From contig NZ_CP034412.1 in the NCBI RefSeq assembly GCF_006094275.1, positions 1,240,001 to 1,304,000 of the forward strand: a stretch of 64,000 nt of DNA, written 5' to 3'. Of the stretch, positions 1 through 8,711 are shown one piece after another. The stretch's first letter is position 1. Each line of letters starts with the position of its first letter. The translations under genes were made by a program, and so were the position numbers. The DNA is from Glutamicibacter creatinolyticus. Lineage in GTDB: Bacteria; Actinomycetota; Actinomycetes; Actinomycetales; Micrococcaceae. The notes under the pieces were generated by a model. It saw nothing but the letters and a program-made list of their open reading frames with translations. It did no database searches and had not been told where the DNA came from.

Positions 1-581
1 AACAGGTACTTGATGGACTGAAAATGCAGGTTCAGCCCTTCCAGGGTCAGCAGCGGAAAGAACAAATACCCCTGGCGTTCGGTGATCCACTTCAGCAGAC
101 CCTTTTGCCGCTGTGCGTCGGCCGGCTGGAAGGAGATGGTGTCCCATTCAATGTCCGGGTCCTTGCCCACTGTATTTGGCGTGGCGTGGTGCTTGTTGTG
201 CTTGTTCATCCACCACTGGTAGCTGATGCCGACCACGCCGTTGGCCAGCAGGCGTCCGAGTTTGTCATTGGTCTTGGCGGAGGAGAGGATCTGGCGGTGT
301 GCGGCCTCGTGGGCCAGGAACGCGAACTGGGTAAGCAGGATTCCCAGCGCCCCGGCCATCAGCAGCTGCAACCAGCTGTCACCGAGCAGGATGAACCCGG
401 TGATGGTCCCACCGAGCAGACCCAGCAGGACCAGGCCCATGCCTAGGTAGTGGCCGCGGCGCCGTCCATTGAGTCCCGCGTCGCTGACCAGGGCCTTGAC
501 GTGGAAGAAGCTTTTGGGATCCCCGGGCCGCACTGAAGTGGCCGGTGGAGGGGTGGGCAGGGTGGAAGTGATGCTACTCAA
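1..581 (-). CDS. Membrane fatty acid desaturase (partial, C-terminus beyond window)
   Basis: Translation of the minus strand from a TTG at 581 gives about 193 residues with no stop before the window edge. Two membrane segments are followed by HEAAH (about residue 92) and HNKHH (about residue 130), two of the three histidine boxes that hold the di-iron centre of membrane fatty acid desaturases. The family introduces double bonds into acyl chains at the membrane; the exact position cannot be read here. The TTG start is chosen because AAGGA lies 8 bases upstream and no ATG exists nearby. The third histidine box would lie outside the window. Confidence 0.85.
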   Translation of the reverse strand, partial: MSSITSTLPTPPPATSVRPGDPKSFFHVKALVSDAGLNGRRRGHYLGMGLVLLGLLGGTITGFILLGDSWLQLLMAGALGILLTQFAFLAHEAAHRQILSSAKTNDKLGRLLANGVVGISYQWWMNKHNKHHATPNTVGKDPDIEWDTISFQPADAQRQKGLLKWITERQGYLFFPLLTLEGLNLHFQSIKYL

Positions 582-923
582 GTGCAGAGTCCTTGGGTGG
601 TAGCGGCGACTTTTCAGTCGAAAGAACTGAAAGTCTCAACTCCTATTGCTTCAGTCTATCTACGCTGGATGTGAGTTGCCAGAGTAATGTGCTGGCATCC
701 CCTGTGACCACAATCGAGAGAGTCGGCGTGGGGCGTCGAAGTACCCAAACAACGGAAAATGACGTGCAGGTGATGGAACCACTGATTGAGGTCTACATCT
801 GCCTCCAATTACTTCCGCTCGATAGTATCGGGCAAGCAAACTGATATGCTCAAAACGCTGCTAACTTTACGCCGCGAGTACCGAAGTATCATCCAAATTC
901 ATCGTCAACGACGGGAACACTTC
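582..923. other. Intergenic region with no convincing gene
   Basis: This is the divergent upstream region of the desaturase and the small ORF at 924. One plus-strand open frame (593-844) is present, but it starts over the desaturase leader, has no good ribosome site and no recognisable features. No strong hairpin was seen. It should carry the desaturase promoter, but I could not pin down convincing -35/-10 boxes. Confidence 0.4.
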
Positions 924-1157
924 ATGAGTAACAGCCCCGAAGCAGCACTAGGAATCGCTTTACTCACCTCCCTAGTTCGCCAGGACAGAGAAGCTTTTCT
1001 CCTCATCGCATCTGAGCTCGAGGGCGGTAATGCGCAAGCTGTGGCGATCCTGGCTCGACTAGGGGAAACAATGGTCAGTATGATCGCAAGCCTCTTGCAA
1101 CTCAGTAGCGAGGAAGCGTTAACGCGCGTGGCGGCTGCGATTGCGCTCAGCGAATAA
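924..1157 (+). CDS. Small hypothetical protein (77 aa)
   Basis: I do not recognise this protein. From the ATG at 924 it is a short, mostly helical, alanine- and leucine-rich chain with acidic patches and no cysteine or membrane segment. The frame stays open upstream to 786, with an alternative ATG at 846 that would add a basic N-terminal stretch. The 924 start is preferred because GGGAA lies just upstream and the composition changes there. It is isolated between a desaturase and a cold-shock gene. Coding is plausible from the amphipathic pattern but unproven. Confidence 0.4.
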   Translation: MSNSPEAALGIALLTSLVRQDREAFLLIASELEGGNAQAVAILARLGETMVSMIASLLQLSSEEALTRVAAAIALSE

Positions 1158-1585
1158 CCGACCGGTTCGACTGTAAAGCGGAAAAAGAACGACGCGGAGT
1201 CCGCTTCGTGTGATACCGTAGTAGTAGTAATTAGTCTCCTCGAGATGAAATATCATCCATCTCGTTTCAGATCTTTCTTGAATTTTTCATAAACGTCTTT
1301 GCGCTGGTATTCCCGGCAAAAAGGGAATAGCGTTACCTGAAATAATTGTCCCTATATCTTAAGTAGGGCAGTCGGTAGAGGGCTTTCGGTCTCAGAACTC
1401 TAGCTCGGTCGACAATCTATCTCTCGGATAAAATTTTTGAGCCCGTGAACTCAGTATTCGATGTTCACCCGGCCTCTGGGCCTGCTCAAGCTTTGCATTA
1501 TCACGGGATTCATCAGAACTCTTGCTGTGTAGCCGATGTGGCGTACACGCGTACTGCCGTTATCTACGGCTCGATAGGAATTTAC
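1158..1585. other. AT-richer leader region of the cold-shock gene
   Basis: A 428-base region without a convincing gene, clearly AT-richer than its surroundings. It has two small hairpins: CGAGATG (1241-1247) with CATCTCG (1258-1264), and TATTCCC (1308-1314) with GGGAATA (1323-1329). Cold-shock genes often have long structured 5' leaders that act as thermosensors, so part of this may be transcribed leader. That role is inferred from position only. Confidence 0.35.
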
Positions 1586-1789
1586 ATGACCACCGGCATC
1601 GTAAAATGGTTTAACTCCGAAAAGGGCTTCGGATTCATTGCTCCGTCCGACGGATCCGCTGACGTCTTTGCTCACTACAGCGCGATCCAAAGCTTTGGAT
1701 TCAAAAACCTTGAAGAGGGCCAGACTGTGGAGTACAAGCTTGAAGCTGGGCCTAAGGGTCCTCAAGCAACTGAGATCCAGGTGCGCTAG
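1586..1789 (+). CDS. cspA: Cold-shock protein, CspA family (67 aa)
   Basis: A single cold-shock domain that binds single-stranded nucleic acid and acts as an RNA chaperone in the cytoplasm. The two RNA-binding motifs are visible: KGFGFI (about residues 15-20) and DVFAHYSAI (about residues 27-35), plus the usual N-terminal GIVKWFN. At 67 residues it has the normal family length. The frame is open upstream to 1445, but the start at 1586 gives a canonical Csp N-terminus and follows an AGGAA site. A strong terminator follows at 1808. Confidence 0.95.
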   Translation: MTTGIVKWFNSEKGFGFIAPSDGSADVFAHYSAIQSFGFKNLEEGQTVEYKLEAGPKGPQATEIQVR

Positions 1790-1807
1790 CTACTTTTCAT
1801 AATTAAC

Positions 1808-1843
1808 AAAGGGCGGGACAAGAAAAATCTTGTCCCGCCCTTT
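1808..1843 (+). terminator. Intrinsic terminator after the cold-shock gene
   Basis: A perfect stem of about 15 bp: AAAGGGCGGGACAAG at 1808-1822 pairs with CTTGTCCCGCCCTTT at 1829-1843. The AAA before and TTT after the GC stem make it usable in both directions. Confidence 0.85.
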
Positions 1844-1974
1844 GCCGGTTCTTAGAAGTTCAGCGTGGTGCTGACAGTGGGCACCAAGCTACACTTCTAG
1901 GCGGCATTGACCGGGGTGCCTAGCCCGGTGGTTTCATCACTTACGGGGTCATGAGCTGTCATTAACGAGGAAAA

Positions 1975-3739
1975 GGTGATCTGAACTGGGAAAATAGAGG
2001 TGTCTAAGCTTCATCTACCCAGTTCGAAGGATCACCTTTTCAAGGCACCACTCTACCCCGATTTTCCCGCATGTCCCGGCCCAACTCACCAACCAAGCGC
2101 TGGTGTCCCAGGCAGGGCTCGGGGTACTGACCAGCTTCCTGAACGCCCTAAGCTTCCGCAGGCTATGCGAGGACAGGTTCTCCCAATTCGTGCCGGCCAC
2201 TGCGGTGCACCGGCCGGGCAAGATGATGGCTGACTTGGCGATCATGCTGTCCGCCGGAGGCGAGCAAGTTACTGATATTGACCAGCTCAGCTCCTCACAA
2301 GGATTGTTCGGCACGGTCGCCTCCGAGGCCACGATCAGCCGGTTCATGGGCCGGATCAAGGATCAGCCCGCGGCGTTCTTCTACGCCTTTGCCACCATGC
2401 ACCGCACTTTGCGCTCCCGGGTCTGGGCCGCGGCCGGGGCCCGCAATCCGGCTTTGCGAGCTACCAGATGGGATCCGCTGATCATCGATATTGATGGCTC
2501 GCTGGTGCATGTGCACTCTGACAAGGAGCACGCCGCAGGCACCTATAAGGGTGGGTACGGGTTCTCTCCCATGATCGCCAGCGTGGATTACGGGAAAGGC
2601 AATGGCACCGGGGAAATCTTGGCCGTGATGCTGCGGCCCGGGAACAAGGGCGCGAACTCAGCGGCGGACCACATCACGATCCTGGACCAGGCTCTGGCCC
2701 AGCTACCTGATGAGTTCTATGACCAGGACGGGATACTGATCGGTAAGAAGGTCCTGGTGCGTACCGACAGCGCTGGCGCTTCGCGCGAGTTCCTGCACCA
2801 CCTGGATTCGTTGGGGCTCCAGTTCTCCACCTCCTACGCGCTGCCGGTGGTCAATGAGCGGTTCATCGGATGGATCAACGAGAAGAAGTACTGGGAACCA
2901 GCCACCGACCAACACGGCAATCCGCGCCGGAACGCGTGGGTGATCGACGCGAGCGGGGTCATCGGGTTGAACAACTACCCGCCGGGCACCCGCATCTATT
3001 TGCGGGCCGAGCCGCTGCATCCCGGAGCGAAGGCCTCGCTGTTCGACACAGACGGGAATCGCATCACCGCATTCCTCACGAACGCGCCACGCTACAACGT
3101 CGCCTTCCTCGACGCCCGCCACCGCGCCAAGGGCCGGTGTGAGAACAGGATCAAGACCTTGAAGTCCACGGGCTTGGGCAAGCTGCCCTACTGGTCTTTT
3201 GCCGCGAACCAGGCGTGGATCAACGTGGCGGTGCTGGCCATGAATCTGACCTCGTGGATCCAACTGACCCTGCTGCCGGTGAACCATCCTGCCGCGTGCT
3301 GGGACGTGAAGCGGTGGCGTTACCGGCTGTATTCCATCGCTGGGAAGCTGATCACCAGCAGTCGGAAAACCAGGTTATTAATCCCCGGAACTGCGCCGGA
3401 AGCCACCCTGCTCACCGACCTGCTAGAACGAGCCCAGGCCGGGTATCAGCAATGGCGTCACGGCCACCTTACTGCCTGAACCGGCAATCAATTCTGCCCA
3501 CGAACGAGACGAAAGAGCCACGACCGGAACTGTGGAGCCCGGCACCCGCACCAGTGACCCTGGTGTCATCGGCGACCCCGAAACAGGAGAGAGCCGCCGA
3601 TTCTCAGAAAAACTGGAAATCAGCGGCCCTCAACGTCACGATGAAACCGTTGGGCTAGTAGCCAGTCCCGCGTGAAAGACGCCGGGTGGCCCGTGATTTC
3701 TCTCCGCGGGGTGGGAAAGGCCCGGTAGACTTGATCACC
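1975..3739 (+). mobile_element. Complete IS1380-type insertion sequence (1765 bp)
   Basis: The element carries one DDE transposase and is bounded by GGTGATC at 1975 and its reverse complement GATCACC ending at 3739. AAAA lies immediately outside both ends (1971-1974 and 3740-3743), fitting the 4-bp target duplication of the IS1380 family. Beyond the first 7 bp the terminal repeats match only loosely. Near the left end there is a long imperfect palindrome: the sequence at 1971-1990 pairs with 2019-2040. Size and gene content fit the family. Exact IR length is inferred. Confidence 0.85.
2103..3479 (+). CDS. IS1380 family transposase (458 aa)
   Basis: DDE transposase that cuts and inserts the surrounding element. 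IIDIDGS (Asp129/131), VRTDSAG (Asp222) and RCENRIK (Glu347) give the acidic triad in the order expected for IS1380 transposases. The length of 458 residues is normal and the C-terminus looks intact. The start is uncertain: the only start codon in frame is GTG 2103, the frame stays open back to 1998 without another ATG/GTG/TTG, and the ribosome site is poor. An overlapping frame at 2000-2233 is not needed to explain the protein. Confidence 0.92.
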   Translation: MSQAGLGVLTSFLNALSFRRLCEDRFSQFVPATAVHRPGKMMADLAIMLSAGGEQVTDIDQLSSSQGLFGTVASEATISRFMGRIKDQPAAFFYAFATMHRTLRSRVWAAAGARNPALRATRWDPLIIDIDGSLVHVHSDKEHAAGTYKGGYGFSPMIASVDYGKGNGTGEILAVMLRPGNKGANSAADHITILDQALAQLPDEFYDQDGILIGKKVLVRTDSAGASREFLHHLDSLGLQFSTSYALPVVNERFIGWINEKKYWEPATDQHGNPRRNAWVIDASGVIGLNNYPPGTRIYLRAEPLHPGAKASLFDTDGNRITAFLTNAPRYNVAFLDARHRAKGRCENRIKTLKSTGLGKLPYWSFAANQAWINVAVLAMNLTSWIQLTLLPVNHPAACWDVKRWRYRLYSIAGKLITSSRKTRLLIPGTAPEATLLTDLLERAQAGYQQWRHGHLTA

Positions 3740-3868
3740 AAAAAGTGATCCTCGAACCGGTGAATGTGGAGCTTAGATGCCATTATTTTCGCACTCTAAG
3801 ATCAGCTTTTCGTCTTGGCTACCCTAAACGACGATCCCGCCATGAAAATCGTCGAGCTGGTGTGGGGT

Positions 3869-4237
3869 ATGAGACGCATTCCATTTTTTCGTTCGTGGGC
3901 CATATTCATGATGCTGGCCAGTTCCTGCGCCATATCCGGCGGGAAGTCGCAGGACCCCACGGGATTGTGGGGACAACAGGAGCAGGGCCAGCCCTGGCTG
4001 GAACTATCCAAGGAGGGCAAGGTGGCCGGAAGCGATGGCTGCAACAACCTGATGTCCACTTGAAGCCAGGAGGCCGAGAAGATCAGCTTCAGCGCGATGG
4101 CCAGCACGATGATGTACTGCCACGGCGTGGACACCTGGCTGAGCACCGCCGACCACGCAACCATCCAGGACGGCTCGCTGCTGGTCTTCGACGCGAATGA
4201 CCAGCAGATCGGCACCCTTCCGCGCGGGGAACGTTAG
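3869..4237 (+). pseudogene. META/HslJ-domain lipoprotein interrupted by an in-frame TGA
   Basis: The N-terminus is a lipoprotein signal (hydrophobic stretch then LASSC at the lipobox). The mature part matches the META/HslJ pattern: GxW near the start, then GSDGCNNLMST, and downstream FSAMASTMMYC and DTWL. The frame is broken by TGA at 4061-4063, exactly where related proteins usually have a tryptophan after the GCN motif, and it then continues in the same frame to TAG at 4235-4237. This is a single-base TGG-to-TGA nonsense change or a sequencing error. The role of META-domain lipoproteins is poorly known. Confidence 0.75.
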
Positions 4238-4238
4238 C

Positions 4239-5252
4239 TTAGGCGTCGGTGGCCGGGCGGCTGGTTGAGCTGCGCACGATGAGCTGGTGCTCAAGGTGGT
4301 GGGCCCGTGCCGGCGCCTCGCCGCGGATGGCCTTCAGCAGCATGGCCACGGCAAGTTCGCCCTGCTGGTGCGGTTGCTGGCGGATGGTCGTCAGCCCGAA
4401 GAGCTCGGCCAGTTCATGGTCATCCACGCCGACCACCGACAGGTCCTGCGGCAGCTGCAGGCCCAGGTCGCGGGCTGCGAGGATCGCCCCGATGGCCATT
4501 TCATCGCTGGCGGCGAAGATGGCGGTGGGCCTGGTCGCCGGGTTGCCCAGCAGCTGCTTGGCCACCGTGTAGCCCTGGCCCATCGTGAAGTCCGCGCTGA
4601 CGCACAGCTGCTCATCGACGTCGATCCCGGCCTCGGCCAGGGCACGCTCGTAGCCGATGCGCCGATGGGAGGGCACGCGGAAGTCGAGGTCGGTTTCCGA
4701 GGATCCACCGATGTAGCCGACCCGGACATGACCCAGGGACAGCAGGTGGTTGGTGCCCAGGGCGGAGACCGCCTCATCATCCACGTGCAGGGTGGGTACG
4801 CCGGGCAGGGGCCCGCCCACCCCGACCAGGGGCTTGTTCAGTGCGTGCAGTGCCACTAGCTCCTGCTCGCTGAGCTCTACGTTCACGGCGATCACCGCAT
4901 CCACCCGTTGGCGCTGCAGGAAATCGGAAAAGATCTGGTGGCGCTGGCCCGAATCCTTGGTGAGTTGGTAGAGCGTGGTGTCATAGCCCTCGCGCATCAG
5001 GGCCGTGCAGATCCCCTCCAGCACGCTGGCGTAGAACCAGTGGTTGATCACCGGAACCAGGACGCCGATATTCCGGGTGCGCCCCGAAGCCAGCCCCGAG
5101 GCACTGGAGGAGACGACGTAGCCCAAATCGCTCGCGGCGCGCTGCACCGCGGCCTGTGCCGCGGCCGAGACATTGCCCCGACCGGAGAGCGCGCGCGAGA
5201 CGGTCGCCACCGAGACGCCCGCAGCCCGAGCTACGTCCTTGATGCTGGCCAC
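4239..5252 (-). CDS. LacI family transcriptional regulator of the alpha-glucoside locus
   Basis: A 337-residue LacI-type repressor: N-terminal helix-turn-helix (SIKDVARAAGVSVATVSRAL, residues 3-22), then a periplasmic-binding-like sugar-sensing domain. The start is GTG 5252, preceded by GGAAGGA; the frame is open further upstream but that part has no family resemblance. It lies downstream of the glucosidase on the same strand and facing away from malEFG. Two LacI-type operators lie in the glucosidase-malE gap, so it probably represses both transcripts until an alpha-glucoside binds. The inducer is not known. Confidence 0.9.
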   Translation of the reverse strand: MASIKDVARAAGVSVATVSRALSGRGNVSAAAQAAVQRAASDLGYVVSSSASGLASGRTRNIGVLVPVINHWFYASVLEGICTALMREGYDTTLYQLTKDSGQRHQIFSDFLQRQRVDAVIAVNVELSEQELVALHALNKPLVGVGGPLPGVPTLHVDDEAVSALGTNHLLSLGHVRVGYIGGSSETDLDFRVPSHRRIGYERALAEAGIDVDEQLCVSADFTMGQGYTVAKQLLGNPATRPTAIFAASDEMAIGAILAARDLGLQLPQDLSVVGVDDHELAELFGLTTIRQQPHQQGELAVAMLLKAIRGEAPARAHHLEHQLIVRSSTSRPATDA

Positions 5253-5364
5253 GTGGTTCCTTCCGACGCAGTTGTGGGGGCAAGTGAGGGCAATGGGGTG
5301 GCTAGGCGCGACGGGACGGCTGGGGCCCGCGGCGGCCACGGCACCAGATTACCCGGGAGCCTGA

Positions 5365-7056
5365 TCAGGCGCGGAACCATATGGTCGATTCCGCGGCGAT
5401 GCGCCGTCCCGCGGGCTGCTGCGCGCTGGTGGCGGCAACGGCCAGCCCGGTGGTCTGTGGGGGCAATTCCAGATCGGTGCCCGCGAAGTTGGACACCACC
5501 AGCACATCGCGGTTGGCAAAGGCCAGCAGATCCGGGTTGCCGGTCTCCAGCCAGCTGAGCGAGCCGGTGCCCAGTTCATGCTCCCGGCGCACGCGCAGCA
5601 GCGTGTAATACAGGTTCAGGGTCGAGTCCGGATCCGCGCGCTGCACGTCGCGCGCGTAGTCCTGCCAGCCCTCGGGCTGCGGCAGCCAGCTGCTGCCGCT
5701 GGGGGAGAACCCGGCGGCGGGGGAGCCGGCTTCCCACGGCAGCGGGACCCGGCAGCCGTCGCGGCCGTAGCGTTCGCCGTTGGTGCGGAACCAGGTGGGG
5801 TCCTGCCGCGCCTCATCGGGCAGGTCCACCGCCTCGGGCAGCCCCAGCTCCTCGCCCTGGTACAGGTAGGCGCCGCCGGGCAGCGCAAGCATCAGGGCAC
5901 TGGCCGCACGCGCCCGACGCAGGCCCACGGCCGGATCCGGCAGGTTCGGGGTCAGCGGGCCGATGCCCTCACCCTGCGGGTTCTCCTCGGTCAGCGCCAG
6001 CCGGGTGGCGTGGCGCACCACATCGTGGTTCGACAGCACCCAGGTGCTTGGCGCGCCGACCGCCGCGAACTCCCGCAGCGACTCGTCGATCGTGGCGCGG
6101 ATCTGCCCGGCGTTGAAATGGCAGGACAGGTACGGGAAATTGAACGCCTGGTGCATCTCATCCGGACGCACCCATTTGGCCATCAGGGACAGCGGGCTGA
6201 CCCAGGCCTCGGCGCACAGCACGCGCTCGCCGCCGTACTCGTCCAACACGGTGCGCCAGTCGCGGTAGATCTCGTGCACGGCCTCCTGACCCCACCAGGG
6301 GGCGAGCTCCTCGGTGCCGCCCATGGACGCGGCGGCGGGGTCCACAACGTAATCCGGCAGCCCGTCGGCCTTGATCAGGCCATGGGCGACATCCACCCGG
6401 AAACCGTCGGTTCCCCGATCCAGCCAGAAGCGCAGCACATTGCGGAACATTTCCCGAACCTCGGGGTTGTGCCAATTGAAATCCGGTTGCGAGGAATCAA
6501 AGACGTGCAGGTAGTACTGTCCCGGTGTGCCGTCCGGGTTGGTGGTCTGCGTCCACATGGGACCGCCGAAGACCGATTCCCAGTTATTGGGAAGACCGCC
6601 GGGCACCGCGTCGCGGAAGATGAACCGATCCCGCTCCGGGGAGCCTGGCGCGGCGGCCAGGGCCTGCTGGAACCAAGGGTGCTGATCCGAGCAGTGGTTC
6701 GGCACCAGGTCAACGATGACCCGCAGGTCCAGCTCGTGGGCGCGGGCGACCATGGCGTCGTAGTCGGCGAGCGTACCGAAGCGCGGATCCACATCGCAGT
6801 AATCGCTCACATCGTAGCCGGCGTCCTTCTGCGGGGAGGTGAAGAAGGGGGAGAGCCAGATGGCGTCGACCCCGAGGTCTGCCAGGGACTGCAGCCGCGC
6901 AGTGATGCCGGGCAAATCCCCCATGCCGTCGCCGTTCGCATCGGAGAAGGAACGAGGATAAATCTGGTAGATCACCGAGGAGCGCCACCATTGGGCGCCG
7001 GCCTCGGTCCTCCGGGAATCAGCGAGGGATCGGATTTGAGTCATGACGGTAACCAT
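5365..7056 (-). CDS. aglA: Alpha-glucosidase, glycoside hydrolase family 13 (563 aa)
   Basis: Cytoplasmic (no signal peptide) hydrolase of alpha-glucosidic bonds in maltose-like or isomaltose-like sugars. The GH13 landmarks are in order: DLVPNH (about 116-121), DGFRVDVAH with nucleophile Asp222, AEAW with acid/base Glu283, and SNHD with Asp345. The length of 563 suits an oligosaccharide-acting alpha-glucosidase. It is transcribed away from malEFG, with a LacI-type operator 19 bases upstream of its start. The linkage preference cannot be decided by eye. Confidence 0.92.
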   Translation of the reverse strand: MVTVMTQIRSLADSRRTEAGAQWWRSSVIYQIYPRSFSDANGDGMGDLPGITARLQSLADLGVDAIWLSPFFTSPQKDAGYDVSDYCDVDPRFGTLADYDAMVARAHELDLRVIVDLVPNHCSDQHPWFQQALAAAPGSPERDRFIFRDAVPGGLPNNWESVFGGPMWTQTTNPDGTPGQYYLHVFDSSQPDFNWHNPEVREMFRNVLRFWLDRGTDGFRVDVAHGLIKADGLPDYVVDPAAASMGGTEELAPWWGQEAVHEIYRDWRTVLDEYGGERVLCAEAWVSPLSLMAKWVRPDEMHQAFNFPYLSCHFNAGQIRATIDESLREFAAVGAPSTWVLSNHDVVRHATRLALTEENPQGEGIGPLTPNLPDPAVGLRRARAASALMLALPGGAYLYQGEELGLPEAVDLPDEARQDPTWFRTNGERYGRDGCRVPLPWEAGSPAAGFSPSGSSWLPQPEGWQDYARDVQRADPDSTLNLYYTLLRVRREHELGTGSLSWLETGNPDLLAFANRDVLVVSNFAGTDLELPPQTTGLAVAATSAQQPAGRRIAAESTIWFRA

Positions 7057-7074
7057 AAACGAATTCCCAGGTGT

Positions 7075-7088
7075 TGTAAACGCTTTCA
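7075..7088. promoter_or_regulatory. LacI-type operator upstream of the glucosidase
   Basis: TGTAAACGCTTTCA matches the LacI/GalR palindrome pattern TGnAAACGnTTnCA around the central CG. It sits just upstream of the glucosidase start and is a likely binding site for the LacI regulator at 4239. Confidence 0.75.
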
Positions 7089-7195
7089 GTTTTGATGCCG
7101 CCAGCCACCCTGGAATGCGGCTCCCTTATCGCCAGTACGACGGATTGAAGTGATTTTCACGATATTCTTGTCATCGTTCATGATCTATGCCACTC

Positions 7196-7209
7196 TGGAA
7201 ACGCTTACA
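7196..7209. promoter_or_regulatory. LacI-type operator upstream of malE
   Basis: TGGAAACGCTTACA is a second copy of the same palindrome. It follows a possible promoter TTGTCA (7169-7174), a 17-base spacer and CACTCT, so a bound repressor would cover the transcription start of malEFG. Confidence 0.75.
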
Positions 7210-7310
7210 ATCGTGGTGGCACATGCACCTCGAACGAACCGACCGGCCACACCGCGCAGCATCGCAGTCAAACCGGTTCTTTGGACAAAGTTGTCACGAA
7301 AGGACACCCC

Positions 7311-8573
7311 ATGATGGTGAACAAGCGCTCCCTGCTGCTGGGCGGGGCGATGACCGCGATTGCCGCGCTGTCCCTGACGGCCTGTAGTGGTTCGAACCCC
7401 TCGTCCACGCAGCCTTCCGAAACCGCCGCGCAGTCCTCCTCGGCCCCGGCCGAGGCTGGCTCGCTGAGCGTGTGGGTCGACGCGAACCGCGAGCCGGTCC
7501 TGAAGGAGGCGGCCGCCGACTTCCAGGCGAAGTCCGGGGTGAAGGTCGACCTGGTGATCAAGGACTTCTCCAAGATCCAGGAGGACTTCCTCAAGCAGGT
7601 TCCCACCGGCAAGGGGCCGGACATCACCATCGGCGCCCACGACTGGCTGGGCAACCTGGTCACCAACGGTGTGGTCCAGCCGGTCGAGCTGGGCGAGAAG
7701 AGCTCCGAGTTCCAGGACGTGGCCATCGACGCGATGCGCTACGAGGGCAACACCTATGGCGTTCCATACGCCACGGAGAACCTCGCGCTGCTGCGCAACA
7801 AGGACCTGGTCGACAAGGCCCCGGCGACCTTCGATGAGATGATCGCCGAAGGCAAGAAGGCCGGCACCGACTTCCCGTTCCTGGTCCAGGTCACCGAGGT
7901 GGGCGACCCGTTCCACGCCTACCCGTTCCAGACCTCCTTTGACGCGCCGGTGTTCGGCACCGACGACACCGGGGCCTACAACGCCAATGACCTGCAGATC
8001 GGCAACGCGGGCGGGCTGGAGTTCGCCCAGTGGCTGGCTGAGCAGGGCGAGGCCGGCACGCTGAAGACCTCCGTGGACGCGGACATCGCCAAGGAGAAGT
8101 TCATCTCCGGCGACTCCCCGTTCCTGTTGACCGGCCCGTGGAACGTGGACGCCGTCCAGGAGGCCAAGATCGATCTGGCGATCGACCCGATCCCGAGCGC
8201 CGGCGGTGAAGAGGCCCAGCCGTTCGTGGCCGTCCAGGGCTTCTTTGTCTCCTCGAAGACCGAGAACCTGCTGGCCGCCACCGAGTTCCTGACCAACTAC
8301 ATCGGCACCGAAGAAATCCAGACCAAGCTCTACGAGGTTGGCAAGCGTCCGCCGGCGAACAAGGAGGCGTTCGAGGCGGCCAAGTCCGATGAGACCATCG
8401 CGTCCTTCGGCGCGGTGGGCGAGAACGGCGTGCCGATGCCCAGCATCCCGGAGATGGCTGCCGTCTGGGAGTACTGGGGTGTGGCCGAAGCCGAGATCAT
8501 CTCCGGCAAGGCCGATCCGGCCAAGCGCTGGAAGCAGATGACCGCGGACATCGAAAAGGCCATCGCCAAGTAG
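7311..8573 (+). CDS. malE: Maltose/maltodextrin-type ABC transporter, sugar-binding lipoprotein
   Basis: Extracellular solute-binding protein family 1. The signal peptide ends in LTAC (about residue 25), so it is lipid-anchored outside the membrane. The mature chain has the conserved GKGPDITIGAHDW region and the C-terminal tryptophan-rich end typical of maltose binders. The frame is open from 7281, but ATG 7311 has AAAGGA 6-7 bases upstream and leaves a normal signal peptide. First gene of malEFG. No MalK ATPase is present, so a shared MsiK-type ATPase elsewhere is probably used (inference). 138 bases of GC-rich sequence separate it from malF. Confidence 0.93.
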   Translation: MMVNKRSLLLGGAMTAIAALSLTACSGSNPSSTQPSETAAQSSSAPAEAGSLSVWVDANREPVLKEAAADFQAKSGVKVDLVIKDFSKIQEDFLKQVPTGKGPDITIGAHDWLGNLVTNGVVQPVELGEKSSEFQDVAIDAMRYEGNTYGVPYATENLALLRNKDLVDKAPATFDEMIAEGKKAGTDFPFLVQVTEVGDPFHAYPFQTSFDAPVFGTDDTGAYNANDLQIGNAGGLEFAQWLAEQGEAGTLKTSVDADIAKEKFISGDSPFLLTGPWNVDAVQEAKIDLAIDPIPSAGGEEAQPFVAVQGFFVSSKTENLLAATEFLTNYIGTEEIQTKLYEVGKRPPANKEAFEAAKSDETIASFGAVGENGVPMPSIPEMAAVWEYWGVAEAEIISGKADPAKRWKQMTADIEKAIAK

Positions 8574-8711
8574 CGCCGCAGGCCGCCACCGGGCCTGGCC
8601 GGCGCAGCGGGCGCCGGGGCAGCAGGACGCTGCCTCGGCACCGCGCGCCGGCCGCCAGGCCTGCTTCTTGAACCAGCACCCGCCGCCATTCGACCCAGAA
8701 ACCAGCCAAAG

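Noticed and set aside
593-844. 83-codon ORF upstream of the desaturase
   Set aside because: It overlaps the desaturase leader, has no ribosome site or recognised pattern, and its codon use does not look coding.
2000-2233. Plus-strand frame overlapping the transposase start, possible frameshift partner
   Set aside because: The transposase is complete from 2103, no slippery sequence was seen, and the frame has no family similarity.
5578-7095. 505-codon plus-strand frame opposite the glucosidase
   Set aside because: Antisense shadow; the minus strand carries the complete GH13 catalytic set.
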